Assembly (NCBI GenBank): GCA_003284185.1
Contig: QBWB01000002.1
Span: 1 to 53,366, forward strand
Length of the DNA stretch: 53,366 bases
From: Prochlorococcus sp. AG-315-C08
GTDB taxonomy: Bacteria > Cyanobacteriota > Cyanobacteriia > PCC-6307 > Cyanobiaceae
Reading direction: 5' to 3'
The notes below the pieces were generated by a model. That model was not told the DNA's origin, ran no database searches, and was given only the letters and a program-made list of their open reading frames with translations. This document shows, piece after piece, positions 21,568 through 31,721 of the stretch. Position 1 is the first letter of the stretch; every line of letters starts with the position of its first letter. The position numbers were made by a program, and so were the translations under genes.

Positions 21568-21798
21568 CTATGACGTAAGAGGTTCTTTACGCTGAGCTCG
21601 AACAATTGTATGGCTTATATCGTCGGGAGCCTCGTTTGACAAATCCTCAATAAAAGAAAGTAGGCTAAGTTTCAAGCTACGACGAGTAAGAAAGGGACCA
21701 AACCAATAAGTAACTTCAGGCTGCTTAGTTTCAACTTTGGCCCACCAGGCCAGGCCAAAACTGTTACCTAAGCTACGGAGTGCCCTAAGGGGACCCAT
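21568..21798 (-). CDS. DUF1816 domain protein
   Basis: GLAWWAKVETKQPEVTYWFGPFLTRRSLKLSLLSFIEDL. Confidence 0.85.
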   Translation of the reverse strand: MGPLRALRSLGNSFGLAWWAKVETKQPEVTYWFGPFLTRRSLKLSLLSFIEDLSNEAPDDISHTIVRAQRKEPLTS

Positions 21799-22006
21799 GA
21801 AATCATTGCATTTTTGTTATTTTAGTTTCTTAAACGAAAATTTATCAATAAAAAAACAAATTTATGTTCACTTGATGATCAACCTATCAGAAAACCAAAA
21901 TTTATTAAGAGATCAAAAAGCTAAGTGGCAAAAGAAAAATTGAATTTTTATGTTAATTAGATCTTTTAAAACTACAATAGCAAAATTGAATTTATACCAA
22001 TTGAGA

Positions 22007-23197
22007 TTAATTATCTTCCAATGTTTCGATGCTATTTGTGGAAATCTGGGGCTTAAATAATCGAGGAGATGGATCTTGACCAGAGATAGAACTCATCCAT
22101 TTACTTTTAGCAACTTCATACAGAAAAATAGATGTAGCAACAGAAGCATTCAGACTTGTAGTGACACCTTTCAAAGGTATTCTTACTAATTGATCACATA
22201 GCCTTCTAGTTATTAATGAAATACCTTTATCCTCTGATCCAATTACTACAACTAATTTACCTTCAAGTTTAATTTCAGTAAGGGTTAAATCACCTTCCTG
22301 AGCAAGGCCAACAATCTTATAACCTTCATCTTTTAATTTTTCCAAAGACCTGTTTAAGTTAACAACTCTTGCAACAGGTAAATGTTCCAATGCCCCAGCA
22401 GCAACTTTTGCTACCGATCCAGTTAAACCTGCACTGCGTCTTTGAGGTAAAACCAAACCGTGTGCTCCAAGTGCTTCTGCAGATCTAATAATTGCTCCAA
22501 GATTTTGAGGATCAGTTAATCCATCTAAAGCAAGTAATAGTGCTTTATCCCCAAAAGGATTACATGCATCAATTAAATTTTTCAAGTCAAGTGTTTTAGA
22601 GGCAGCAATTTGTAGAACGATTCCTTGATGAACAGCTCCTTTAGTAATTTGACCAAGTCTTGACCATGAAACTTCTTCAACTAAGACCCCAGATGCTTTG
22701 GAATCTTTAAGCAATTGGAAAAACTTAGGTGAACTTCGCATTTCAGAAGTACACCAAATACGGTGAATCGCTCTACCAGATACCAGTGCTGCTTCAGTTG
22801 AATGGCGACCCCAAATCAAATCCTCAGATACATTCTTACCAAAACTTTCTGAATGAGAGACTTGAGGGTGTTGAGTACTTGATTCATTATTAATTTTTTG
22901 GCTTCGATAATCCTTATCAAATTGATTTGAAGGCCTTGATCTCCACCTGGTTGGGTTTTGACTATTGGATGAAAATTGATCATTATTTCTTCTTACTTTA
23001 AATAATCTTTCAGAATATTCATTTGTATTAGCTTGATCAAATTTGCGAATGATTTGATTATTTTTTTTATTAGGCCGCGGATTCCCGAAATTTAAGTTAT
23101 TTGTCTCATTTTCAGAATTTAGACGAGATCTACTCTGCCCTTTTTTATAAGCAGTGTTTTTTGGATTCCTGGTGTCTTTATTGAATCGATAACTCAT
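22007..23197 (-). CDS. rlmB: 23S rRNA 2'-O-ribose methyltransferase (TrmH/SpoU family)
   Basis: WGRHSTEAAL, DGLTDPQNLGAIIRSAEALGAHGLVLP, VIGSEDKGIS, IPLKGVTTSLNASVATSIFLYE. Confidence 0.95.
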   Translation of the reverse strand: MSYRFNKDTRNPKNTAYKKGQSRSRLNSENETNNLNFGNPRPNKKNNQIIRKFDQANTNEYSERLFKVRRNNDQFSSNSQNPTRWRSRPSNQFDKDYRSQKINNESSTQHPQVSHSESFGKNVSEDLIWGRHSTEAALVSGRAIHRIWCTSEMRSSPKFFQLLKDSKASGVLVEEVSWSRLGQITKGAVHQGIVLQIAASKTLDLKNLIDACNPFGDKALLLALDGLTDPQNLGAIIRSAEALGAHGLVLPQRRSAGLTGSVAKVAAGALEHLPVARVVNLNRSLEKLKDEGYKIVGLAQEGDLTLTEIKLEGKLVVVIGSEDKGISLITRRLCDQLVRIPLKGVTTSLNASVATSIFLYEVAKSKWMSSISGQDPSPRLFKPQISTNSIETLEDN

Positions 23198-23214
23198 TTT
23201 AATAAAAAACTATT

Positions 23215-23619
23215 TCACTCAGAATTGATTTGATCAAGATAATCAAAGAGATCAGCAAGACGTTGAGGATTTTTCAAGAACAACCATCCAACAATAGTCT
23301 CAAAACCTGTAGCAATAGCATATGTGGCAGCATCTACATTTTTTGGACCTCTTCCAGCTTTATTTCTTGCCCGTCTAAGATAATCTTTTTCTATATCATT
23401 CAGGAATGGTTCAATTTTTCCTATAGCCTTAGCCTGGCTAATTGCATTGACCTCATTAACAACAGCATTATGTAAATCTTTTGAACGACCAGGACTACTG
23501 CAATAACGCAAACGTTGATGAAGTTCCCATACGGCATCACCCAACCATGCCAATTGCAAGGGTCCTAAAGCATCAGGAGAAATTGATGATGATTTATTAG
23601 AGCGAATCCAATTAGTCAA
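23215..23619 (-). CDS. mrnC: mini-ribonuclease III
   Basis: LAWLGDAVWELHQRLRY...RRARNKAGRGPKNVDAATYAIATGFETIVGWLFL. Confidence 0.94.
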   Translation of the reverse strand: MTNWIRSNKSSSISPDALGPLQLAWLGDAVWELHQRLRYCSSPGRSKDLHNAVVNEVNAISQAKAIGKIEPFLNDIEKDYLRRARNKAGRGPKNVDAATYAIATGFETIVGWLFLKNPQRLADLFDYLDQINSE

Positions 23620-23918
23620 GAAGAAAGTTTGCTAAGAGCTGTTTTCAAATCAAGAGATAAATGTAGGAATTCTTCTAAACGAACAAGTTTAATTGTTTGT
23701 ATAACCCTGGGGTTCCCCACTACTGAAAATGATCTTTTGGCGTCATTGCATTTCTTAGCTGCTTGAACCATTGCACCAAGACCTGAAGAATCAATAAAAT
23801 CTATATTTGACAAATCAAATACAACTGAATATTGATTCGAGGACAATACATCATTTATAAAAGTAGAGAACTGCTTCTCAGAATAAGCATCTAGTTGTCC
23901 AGTAAAAGAAACAACCAA
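23616..23918 (-). CDS. STAS-domain protein (anti-sigma factor antagonist-like)
   Basis: VVFDLSNIDFIDSSGLGAMVQAAKKC; 5' end uncertain because the coding-like frame continues upstream (see finding). Confidence 0.9.
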   Translation of the reverse strand: MVVSFTGQLDAYSEKQFSTFINDVLSSNQYSVVFDLSNIDFIDSSGLGAMVQAAKKCNDAKRSFSVVGNPRVIQTIKLVRLEEFLHLSLDLKTALSKLSS

Positions 23919-24031
23919 ACAACCATCTTGATGGTTAAAACCACCTCGAAGAGAAACAGTAAGTCGTTTAAAATCAGTTATGGGTTCAGCCCCTAAATCT
24001 TCATGATGAAAGTGTAGTGATAGAAAGTAAA

Positions 24032-25186
24032 TTAATCCACGATTGAACGGCGTTCTTCCATCAAGGTTACAAAACGATTAAAATGGTGATCTGAATCGTG
24101 AGGTCCAGGACTCGCTTCAGGATGATATTGAACACCAAAAAATGGCTTATCTATTACTGAAATGGCTGCAACTGTTTGATCATTTAAATTAAAATGTGAA
24201 ATTTCTATCTTATTCTTATTTAAAGAATTTGGATCCAAAGCAAATCCATGATTTTGACTTGTAATTTCTACTCTTCCAGTTAAACCACATGGGTGATTTA
24301 AACCCCTATGACCATATTTCAACTTAAATGTTTTACCTCCTAAAGCTAAACCGAGAATTTGATGACCTAAACAAATTCCAAACAATGGAATTTGTTCATG
24401 ATTAATCAATTTATTTGTTAGATCAATTCCATTAGTAACAGCTGATGGATCCCCAGGCCCGTTAGAAAGAAAAACACCTTCTGGAGATAAAGATAAAACA
24501 TCTGAAAATGAGGAATTTGCAGGTAAAACAGTCACTTCACAACCATGAGCAACTAATCGATTCAAGATTGATTTTTTTATCCCAAAATCTATCGCAACTA
24601 CATTAAAAGGTATTTGTTTAACTAATTTAATTCTTTTATCAAATAAGGCGGAAGAAGTACTATTAGACTTATAAATATATTTTGTAGTAACTTTATCAAC
24701 AAGATTAAGTCCACTCATAGATGGTGCTAATTTTAAAATAGAAAACAGCTCAGGAAATGAATATTTGGACTCTGATGAAATTACACCATTTAAATTACCA
24801 TTTTCTCTAAGGTGTCTAACTAATGCTCTAGTATCTATACCATTGATACCTACAACATTCTCTGCTTTTAACCATCTATCAAGGTCCTCAGTAGTTCTCC
24901 AATTACCAGTATTTTTTGATATTTGACGAGTAATAACACCCTTAACAGATGGATGATTAGACTCATTGTCTTCATTATTTATACCTGTATTACCAATCTC
25001 TGGATACGTAAAAGTAATTAATTGTCCATAATAACTAGGATCAGTAATAACCTCTTGATATCCTGTCATACCAGTATTAAAAACAATCTCTCCTGTAACT
25101 GTACCCTTCGATCCTAAAGACAAACCTTGAAAAAACATACCATCTTCTAATAATAATATTGCAGAATTTTCAGTATCAAATAACAT
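24032..25186 (-). CDS. carA: carbamoyl phosphate synthase small subunit
   Basis: GTVTGEIVFNTGMTGYQEVITDPSYYGQ..., GPGDP, LFGICLGHQILGLALGGKTFKLKYGHRGLNHP. Confidence 0.98.
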   Translation of the reverse strand: MLFDTENSAILLLEDGMFFQGLSLGSKGTVTGEIVFNTGMTGYQEVITDPSYYGQLITFTYPEIGNTGINNEDNESNHPSVKGVITRQISKNTGNWRTTEDLDRWLKAENVVGINGIDTRALVRHLRENGNLNGVISSESKYSFPELFSILKLAPSMSGLNLVDKVTTKYIYKSNSTSSALFDKRIKLVKQIPFNVVAIDFGIKKSILNRLVAHGCEVTVLPANSSFSDVLSLSPEGVFLSNGPGDPSAVTNGIDLTNKLINHEQIPLFGICLGHQILGLALGGKTFKLKYGHRGLNHPCGLTGRVEITSQNHGFALDPNSLNKNKIEISHFNLNDQTVAAISVIDKPFFGVQYHPEASPGPHDSDHHFNRFVTLMEERRSIVD

Positions 25187-25218
25187 AATAATAAAAAAAT
25201 TTAGGAAGGACGAAAGTA

Positions 25219-26280
25219 TTAATTACATAGAAAGGTCTTTAAATCATTAAAAAGTATCCAGGACTTATTTGTCTCTAAACAATCTAAAGATTTTTGAATT
25301 GCCAAACGCAAGTCATCTTCAATGCCGGAAGCCCATAAAACCAATCCAGCATTGAAAGCAACGACATCTTTATGAGACTTTTTACCTTCTCCTAAAAGTA
25401 GAGATTTTAAAATCAAAGAATTAGTTTGAAGATCATCTCCACAGAGATTTTCATTAGAGATACAATTCAAACCAAAATCTTCAGGGCTAAATATTTCAGA
25501 CCTTAGTAAACCATTTTCAAGGAAACGAAATTCATTTGGACCCTGTAAAGATGCTTCATCTAAACCTCCAGCTCCATGAACGACAACAGCCCTTTTTAAT
25601 CCCATACCCTTTAATGCCAATGACATTGGATCCAATAATTTAGAGCTTGCAACTCCTAATACTTGAGCATTTGGCCTTAATGGATTAACCAATGGGCCAA
25701 GCAAATTGAATACAGTACGAATTCCTAAGCTTTTTCTTAAGGGAGCAAGACTAACAAGAGAAGAATGCCAAGAAGGCGCAAATAGGAAAGTAATCCTGAA
25801 CTTATTTAATGCATGTACAACAGTCTCTAAAGGTGCCTGTAAAGGTAAACCAAGATTTTCTAATACATCAGCAGATCCAACCTTTCCACTAGCACTTCGA
25901 TTCCCATGCTTCGCAATATTTACACCACAGGATGCAGAAACAAAAGCAACTGCTGTCGAAATATTAAAAGTATTAGCTCCATCACCACCGGTACCACAAG
26001 TATCCACTAATTCAAAGTGAGGCAAATCAATCGGAATCTTACAGGCGTTCTGAAGGACTTTCGCCATACATGAGAGCTCTGATCCTGAAATTCCTTTAGA
26101 ACGAAAAGCGGCAAGTAAAGCTCCTGTTTGAACTGGTTCAAATTGATTATTCAACCAAGATTCCATTAACCAAGTTGAAGAATCTTCATTCAATTCTTCT
26201 CCTTCAAGGAGTTTTTCAAGAATACCTGAAAAAGGAGATGGATTAGAAGAAGACATTGCTTGGAAAAAGCCCATGAGCAT
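25219..26280 (-). CDS. trpD: anthranilate phosphoribosyltransferase
   Basis: [52 protein letters not shown]. Confidence 0.98.
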   Translation of the reverse strand: MLMGFFQAMSSSNPSPFSGILEKLLEGEELNEDSSTWLMESWLNNQFEPVQTGALLAAFRSKGISGSELSCMAKVLQNACKIPIDLPHFELVDTCGTGGDGANTFNISTAVAFVSASCGVNIAKHGNRSASGKVGSADVLENLGLPLQAPLETVVHALNKFRITFLFAPSWHSSLVSLAPLRKSLGIRTVFNLLGPLVNPLRPNAQVLGVASSKLLDPMSLALKGMGLKRAVVVHGAGGLDEASLQGPNEFRFLENGLLRSEIFSPEDFGLNCISNENLCGDDLQTNSLILKSLLLGEGKKSHKDVVAFNAGLVLWASGIEDDLRLAIQKSLDCLETNKSWILFNDLKTFLCN

Positions 26281-26360
26281 TAGACTCAGAGCTGGTTTTA
26301 TATCGATTTTAAATATAACAATTATCGCTCAAATTAACTATAAAAAAGACTTTCCTAACA

Positions 26361-26672
26361 TTATTTTGAGTTTGAGTCTGATGTATCAAAACCTGAACCT
26401 AATGATTCAGTGATAGGAGAACTTATAGGTCGAAAGCCATTTTTCCAAATCTCCCTAGTTTTTATTTCTAATTCCTCACGATTCAAATTCCATTTTTTCA
26501 TAATCTTTTTCATATCAACTTTAAGGTCATCAGCTCCTTGGAACTCTTCATATCGAATAATTAACCTTGCAAGATCTACAAGATCGATATCCTGTGGTGG
26601 GTTTATAGCTGACAACCGATCAATGTGTTCTCGATCAGTTGGATACAAAGGATGATTTTGGACTTGATCCAT
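26361..26672 (-). CDS. DUF3288 family protein
   Basis: MDQVQNHPLYPTDREHIDRL...LVDLARLIIRYEEFQGADDLKVDMKKIMKKWNL. Confidence 0.85.
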   Translation of the reverse strand: MDQVQNHPLYPTDREHIDRLSAINPPQDIDLVDLARLIIRYEEFQGADDLKVDMKKIMKKWNLNREELEIKTREIWKNGFRPISSPITESLGSGFDTSDSNSK

Positions 26673-26745
26673 TAACTATTTTTTATAATGATATTCACAT
26701 TCATAGGTCTATATTGCCTAAATTGATGAGCATATTGATAAACGC

Positions 26746-28497
26746 ATGCCTGCATTACGTCTAGATCTAATAAAAAACTATTTAAGACCTCATAAAAAAA
26801 AGTTAGTTGTTGGAGCAATCTGCCTTGTCGTTGTAAACCTTTTGAGTGTTGCAATACCAATGGAAGTAAAGAATATTGTTGACGATTTGAAAATTGGATT
26901 TTCTGCAACTGATGTTCTAAACAAAGCAGCCTGGTTAGTTATTTTGGCGACATCAATGGCATCTGTGAGGCTGATATCAAGACAATTGGTATTTGGTGTT
27001 GGTAGACAAGTAGAAGTTTCTTTAAGACAAAGATTATTTGACCATATGCTTGGACAAGACCCAGGCTGGGTTCAAGAAATAGGAACTGGTGAAGTTATAA
27101 CAAGAGCCACAAGTGATTTAGAGAATATAAGAAGATTACTAGGATTCACAATTTTAAGTCTTACAAACACTTTATTGGCTTACACTTTTACATTGCCTGC
27201 AATGTTGACAATCGATCCCCTTTTAACAGTAATTTCTATATCAATATATCCAATATTGCTAGGAACAGTAGGATTATTTGGGGGTAGAATGGTTAAACAA
27301 CGTAAAACCCAACAAAAAGCACTTTCATTATTAAGCGAATTAATACAAGAAGATTTATCAGGCATTAGTGCAATAAAAATCTATGGGCAAGAGAAAGCTG
27401 AACTAGAAGCTTTCAAACTACTTAACGAAAGATATAGAGATGCTGCGATTAATCTCGCTAAGACAGCAAGCACTTTGTTCCCGCTTCTTCAAGGACTTTC
27501 TTCAATATCACTACTGTTATTGATTGCAATAGGAAGTAGTCAACTCTCAGCTGGGTCATTAACTGTAGGAGGACTTGTAGCATTAATACTTTATGTTGAA
27601 AGACTTGTCTTTCCAACAGCTTTATTGGGTTTCACCTTAAACACATTTCAATTAGGTCAAGTAAGTTTAGAAAGAGTTGAGGAAATCCTTAATCATAAAC
27701 CAACAATTAAAGATGCAGAAAAATCAATAAACATAATTAAAGAGATTAAAGGAAATCTAGAAGCTAAAGACCTATCAATAAGCTATCCAGACTCTTCCAG
27801 AGAAATCCTAAGGAACCTCTCATTCAAAATAAATGCAGGTGAAATAGTTGCATTAGTTGGTCCAGTGGGATGCGGTAAAACAACTTTAGCTAGAGCAATA
27901 GGAAGAATGGTACCTATTTCGAAAGGGCAACTATTTTTAGATGATTATGATGTTGTTGATTTAAAATTAGAGGAGCTAAGAAGCAACATTGCACTTGTAC
28001 CACAAGAAGGGTATCTTTTTACAAATACCCTTGCTGAAAATATAAGATATGGAAACCCAAATGCATCAATAAAAGAAGTTGAAGAATCCGCAAATCAGGC
28101 AAGAATGGCAGATGACATAAGAAGTTTTCCCGATGGTTTCAAAACATTAGTCGGGGAAAGAGGAATCACTCTTAGTGGAGGCCAAAGGCAAAGAACTGCC
28201 TTAGGAAGAGCATTACTGATCAATGCAAAAATAATAGTTCTAGATGATGCACTCGCTAGTGTTGACAACAAAACAGCATCAGCAATACTTCAAACAATAA
28301 AGAATCAATTTAATAGAACAATACTAATGATTAGTCACCAACTATCTGCAGCGGCGGCCTGCGACCGCATTATGGTAATGAGTGAGGGGAAAATTGTACA
28401 AGAAGGTACACATCAACTTCTAACAAGTCAAGAAGGCATTTATAAGAGAATGTGGGAAAGAGAAAAAGCTGCCGAAAAAATACAAGCAGAGAGCTAA
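26746..28497 (+). CDS. ABC exporter (fused membrane/ATP-binding)
   Basis: Six-TM domain followed by Walker A GPVGCGKTT, LSGGQRQRTALGRAL, Walker B IIVLDDALASVD. Confidence 0.96.
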   Translation: MPALRLDLIKNYLRPHKKKLVVGAICLVVVNLLSVAIPMEVKNIVDDLKIGFSATDVLNKAAWLVILATSMASVRLISRQLVFGVGRQVEVSLRQRLFDHMLGQDPGWVQEIGTGEVITRATSDLENIRRLLGFTILSLTNTLLAYTFTLPAMLTIDPLLTVISISIYPILLGTVGLFGGRMVKQRKTQQKALSLLSELIQEDLSGISAIKIYGQEKAELEAFKLLNERYRDAAINLAKTASTLFPLLQGLSSISLLLLIAIGSSQLSAGSLTVGGLVALILYVERLVFPTALLGFTLNTFQLGQVSLERVEEILNHKPTIKDAEKSINIIKEIKGNLEAKDLSISYPDSSREILRNLSFKINAGEIVALVGPVGCGKTTLARAIGRMVPISKGQLFLDDYDVVDLKLEELRSNIALVPQEGYLFTNTLAENIRYGNPNASIKEVEESANQARMADDIRSFPDGFKTLVGERGITLSGGQRQRTALGRALLINAKIIVLDDALASVDNKTASAILQTIKNQFNRTILMISHQLSAAAACDRIMVMSEGKIVQEGTHQLLTSQEGIYKRMWEREKAAEKIQAES

Positions 28498-28588
28498 TCA
28501 TTTCTTATTAAAGTTTTTAAATCTATTTTCAAATATTCAGTTAAAAGAGATTAAAACAATTATGTTCTAAGTATGATTTATTGACATT

Positions 28589-28834
28589 ATGACAAATTCC
28601 TCAAAATATAAACTTATTTGTGACCTTCAATTTGGTGATATCTATATCCAAATACTTGCATGGATGGGAGTAATATTTCTAAGTCTTGCAGCAGGACTAG
28701 GTCTAATGGGGTCGTCAAGACCATTGTTTGCACTTTTTGGTGTAGGTTTAATTTTAGTTTTAAGTCTTCCTTTCTTATTATTTGCATTCGTAACTACATT
28801 AATTAATCATATAAAAATAGCAACAATCAACTAA
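28589..28834 (+). CDS. small hypothetical membrane protein
   Basis: 81-aa ORF with two TM segments. Confidence 0.65.
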   Translation: MTNSSKYKLICDLQFGDIYIQILAWMGVIFLSLAAGLGLMGSSRPLFALFGVGLILVLSLPFLLFAFVTTLINHIKIATIN

Positions 28835-28839
28835 ATATA

Positions 28840-29595
28840 ATGCATAAAAATATAAAGGAATACATATTTAATAGTATTTCTAAGCTATATTTAAAAAGTT
28901 CAATAAATATGAAATTAGAAAAGGTGTTACATGCCATACTAAAAAATGATATAAAAGCAGAACTAAAAAATAACGAAGAGGAGATCTATTTTGGGTGTGG
29001 ATGTTTTTGGGGCGCCGAGAAAGGATTCTGGAGGTTGCCAGGCGTCAAATCAACAGCTGTTGGATATGCTGGTGGTAATACAAATAAACCTAACTACAGA
29101 GAAGTCTGTTCTGGAATGACAGGCCACACTGAAGTAGTAAAAGTTGTTTGGAATACAGATAAAATCGATATCAGTGACCTATTAAAATTATTCTGGGAAT
29201 GTCATGACCCAACACAAGGAAATAGACAAGGAAACGATATTGGAACCCAATACAGATCTGCAATATATACAACAAAAGATAATCACCAACAGAAGGCGAT
29301 TGAGAGCAAGAAAAGTTACCAAGAACAGCTTTCAAAATATGGATATGGTCAAATCACGACAGAAATCAAACAAGATATTAAATTCTTCTTTGCAGAGGAA
29401 TATCACCAACAATATTTAGCTAAACCAGGTAGCAGGCCTTATTGCTCAGCAATGCCAACAAAAGTACTATTTAATAAATTTGAAGGATCAAATTTTATGC
29501 TCAGTGAAGAGATATGGAAAAACTATAATTGGGAAATTAGCCACTGTATTCTCAGAGGTGAAAATACACCTATCCCACTACCCACTAATGAATGA
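28840..29595 (+). CDS. msrA: peptide-methionine (S)-S-oxide reductase
   Basis: [61 protein letters not shown]. Confidence 0.97.
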   Translation: MHKNIKEYIFNSISKLYLKSSINMKLEKVLHAILKNDIKAELKNNEEEIYFGCGCFWGAEKGFWRLPGVKSTAVGYAGGNTNKPNYREVCSGMTGHTEVVKVVWNTDKIDISDLLKLFWECHDPTQGNRQGNDIGTQYRSAIYTTKDNHQQKAIESKKSYQEQLSKYGYGQITTEIKQDIKFFFAEEYHQQYLAKPGSRPYCSAMPTKVLFNKFEGSNFMLSEEIWKNYNWEISHCILRGENTPIPLPTNE

Positions 29596-29752
29596 GCAAT
29601 TGCCAGATAAAACAATAATAATAATAATATTCAGTACTTTATTATTAGTTTTTATTACTATTTTTAGCTTTAGTTCAAATAAGTTAGAAAAAGATCAAAT
29701 CATCGAATGGAAAGATAGCAATATAACATCAACGATAATACTACCAATTTAA
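29588..29752 (+). CDS. small hypothetical single-TM protein
   Basis: [35 protein letters not shown]...; the track ORF begins at 29480 inside msrA but the ATG at 29588 overlapping the msrA stop is more plausible. Confidence 0.5.
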   Translation: MNEQLPDKTIIIIIFSTLLLVFITIFSFSSNKLEKDQIIEWKDSNITSTIILPI

Positions 29753-29777
29753 ACAGAATAATTAATTAAACAATAAA

Positions 29778-30122
29778 ATGAAGAACAAAGAACATCAGAA
29801 GAATATAGATAAAGCAAAAATAAACATATATAATATTCTCGCAGTAATAATTGTAATAATTCCTGAATTCCTTGCTGAATTTATTTATTCTATAGGTATA
29901 TCTCCATACAATAATAAACTACCTAATGAAGGTTTTGCCTGGAGTCATAATGCAGAATTAAAACTTTCTCGGATGAATATTTTTGAATTAAGAATACTAG
30001 CCCAAAAGCTTTGTATTCATGGATATTCAAACGAAAATAGAGATTCATTAATCCAAAGAATAAAGAAAAAATCTCAAAAAAAGAAATTCAAGGGAATCAT
30101 TAAATGTCTAACAAATAGGTAA
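29778..30122 (+). CDS. hypothetical protein with N-terminal TM and SAP/Rho-N-like C-terminus
   Basis: LKLSRMNIFELRILAQKLCIHGYSNENRDSLIQRIKKK resembles a helix-extended-loop-helix motif; tentative. Confidence 0.55.
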   Translation: MKNKEHQKNIDKAKINIYNILAVIIVIIPEFLAEFIYSIGISPYNNKLPNEGFAWSHNAELKLSRMNIFELRILAQKLCIHGYSNENRDSLIQRIKKKSQKKKFKGIIKCLTNR

Positions 30123-30145
30123 GAGAATATGATAATTTTAAATAA

Positions 30146-30219
30146 CGGGACGTAGCGCAGCTTGGTAGCGCACCACTTTGGGGTAGTGGGGGTCGTGGGT
30201 TCAAATCCCGCCGTTCCGA
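30146..30219 (+). tRNA. tRNA-Pro (anticodon GGG)
   Basis: Cloverleaf: acceptor CGGGACG/CGTTCCG, D stem GCGC/GCGC, anticodon stem CCACT-TTGGGGT-AGTGG, T arm GTGGG-TTCAAAT-CCCGC, discriminator A; no encoded CCA. Confidence 0.97.
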
Positions 30220-30237
30220 TGAAATAAAAATTAAAAT

Positions 30238-30420
30238 TTAATCAATATCTTTAACTAAAGTTTGAATTAATTTAGTTGTACTAATTAGAACAGACAAAAA
30301 AACAAAAACTGATATTAATAAAAGTATTGTAAAAATTGCTGGAGAGATATCAAGTTCACCAAAGGTTATTATGAATAGAACAAAATTAATCATTAAAAAC
30401 AAAATAAATCTATAATACAA
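30238..30420 (-). CDS. small hypothetical membrane protein
   Basis: 60-aa hydrophobic ORF downstream of uppP. Confidence 0.4.
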   Translation of the reverse strand: MYYRFILFLMINFVLFIITFGELDISPAIFTILLLISVFVFLSVLISTTKLIQTLVKDID

Positions 30421-30464
30421 AATAATATGAATTTTAAATTTGTCAAAAGAAGTTAAAATACTGG

Positions 30465-31322
30465 TTATAAAAATAGTAGTAAATAAAAACCTATAAATAT
30501 TCTGTAAATAACAAAAATAAATGTATTATTGGACTTAAGGAATTTCAATAGAAGATCAATAGCTAATAACGAAGAAAAGAAAGAAGAAACAATTCCAACT
30601 ACTAGAGGAAATAATTCAGAGAATGTAAGGAATTTAATTAAGGAAAACAACTCAGCCAAGCCAGCTATCGTAATAGCAGGTATACCGACTAGAAAAGATA
30701 GTCTTGCAGCAGAGCTTCTATTTAGACCTGCATATAAAGCTGATGTTAATGTAATACCTGACCTGGATACACCAGGAATCAAGGCAAAGGCCTGAGATAT
30801 ACCAATAACAATAATATTATTAATATTTAAATCCTTAATTGCCTTATCCTTTCTTCCATAAATTTCAGAAAATAATAAAAGTAAAGCCATAATAATAGAA
30901 ACAATAGCAATAGAATATATACTTCTAAGAAAAGAATCAGAATAGTTTTGCCAAAAGATCTTAATTATTAAACCAACAATACAGATAGGAATACTTGCTA
31001 AAATAATATAAATAGCTAAGCGACTGTTGTCATCCTTAGAAGGAAAACGATATCTACAAGAGGAAAGTAATGAGCTCGTAATGACCCTTAGATCATTTTT
31101 AAAATATAAAATAATTGCAATAACACTTCCAAGCTGAAGAGAAGCTGAGATAGATAAGCCTGGATCATCCCAACCTAATAATAATGGAATTATCTTTAAA
31201 TGAGCAGTACTACTAATCGGAAAAAACTCAGTAAAGCCTTGAACAACACCTAATACAAAAGTCTGCCAACAATGAAAAATAAATAAATCTAACTGCCTAA
31301 TCATATTTAGACAAAAGAACAA
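30465..31322 (-). CDS. uppP: undecaprenyl-diphosphatase
   Basis: LGVVQGFTEFFPISSTAHLKIIPLLLGW, ALIPGVSRSGITLTSALYAGLNRSSAARLSFLVGIPAI; true start may be the internal ATG (MIRQLD). Confidence 0.96.
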   Translation of the reverse strand: MFFCLNMIRQLDLFIFHCWQTFVLGVVQGFTEFFPISSTAHLKIIPLLLGWDDPGLSISASLQLGSVIAIILYFKNDLRVITSSLLSSCRYRFPSKDDNSRLAIYIILASIPICIVGLIIKIFWQNYSDSFLRSIYSIAIVSIIMALLLLFSEIYGRKDKAIKDLNINNIIVIGISQAFALIPGVSRSGITLTSALYAGLNRSSAARLSFLVGIPAITIAGLAELFSLIKFLTFSELFPLVVGIVSSFFSSLLAIDLLLKFLKSNNTFIFVIYRIFIGFYLLLFL

Positions 31323-31371
31323 ATAATAAATTATAGAACTTACTACATTTTCAACTAGTATATAATTAATA

Positions 31372-31389
31372 TTTATGATTGATCATAAA
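31372..31389. promoter_or_regulatory. inverted repeat in divergent intergenic region (possible operator)
   Basis: TTTATGAT-TG-ATCATAAA, perfect 8-bp arms, abutting the ATG of the 31389 ORF. Confidence 0.35.
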
Positions 31390-31673
31390 TGATCTACAAG
31401 AAAATTCTTCTATCATTAATTATAGCAGTGACTTCAATCGTAGGAATCCAATCAAAAGTAAAAGCAGACTATTGGTTGGTTATAGGAAGTTATAGACAAG
31501 GACCTGGATCAAAGCCTCATGTAAGTGGTATTACAAGCCCAACCTTGTTTGCAATACCAATAGGAACAAAAAAAATGTGTGAAGAAGCAGGAAAAAAAAT
31601 TGAGGAGGATATTTATAAACCAGTATGGCAATTTGACAATAAATGGACTTGTATTAGAAATACAACAAACTAA
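31389..31673 (+). CDS. secreted hypothetical protein (94 aa)
   Basis: Signal peptide-like N-terminus (MIYKKILLSLIIAVTSIVGIQSKVKA) followed by a Cys-containing domain. Confidence 0.7.
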   Translation: MIYKKILLSLIIAVTSIVGIQSKVKADYWLVIGSYRQGPGSKPHVSGITSPTLFAIPIGTKKMCEEAGKKIEEDIYKPVWQFDNKWTCIRNTTN

Positions 31674-31721
31674 AAGAAAATTTAAATCTATCTATCCATT
31701 CAAATTATAAAAGTAAAAAAC

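Noticed and set aside
30146-30219. tRNA-Pro as an integration site/island boundary
   Set aside because: No integrase or recombinase in the window and I saw no second copy of the tRNA 3' end (GGGTTCAAATCCCGCC) that would mark an att site. Flanking genes include core genes.
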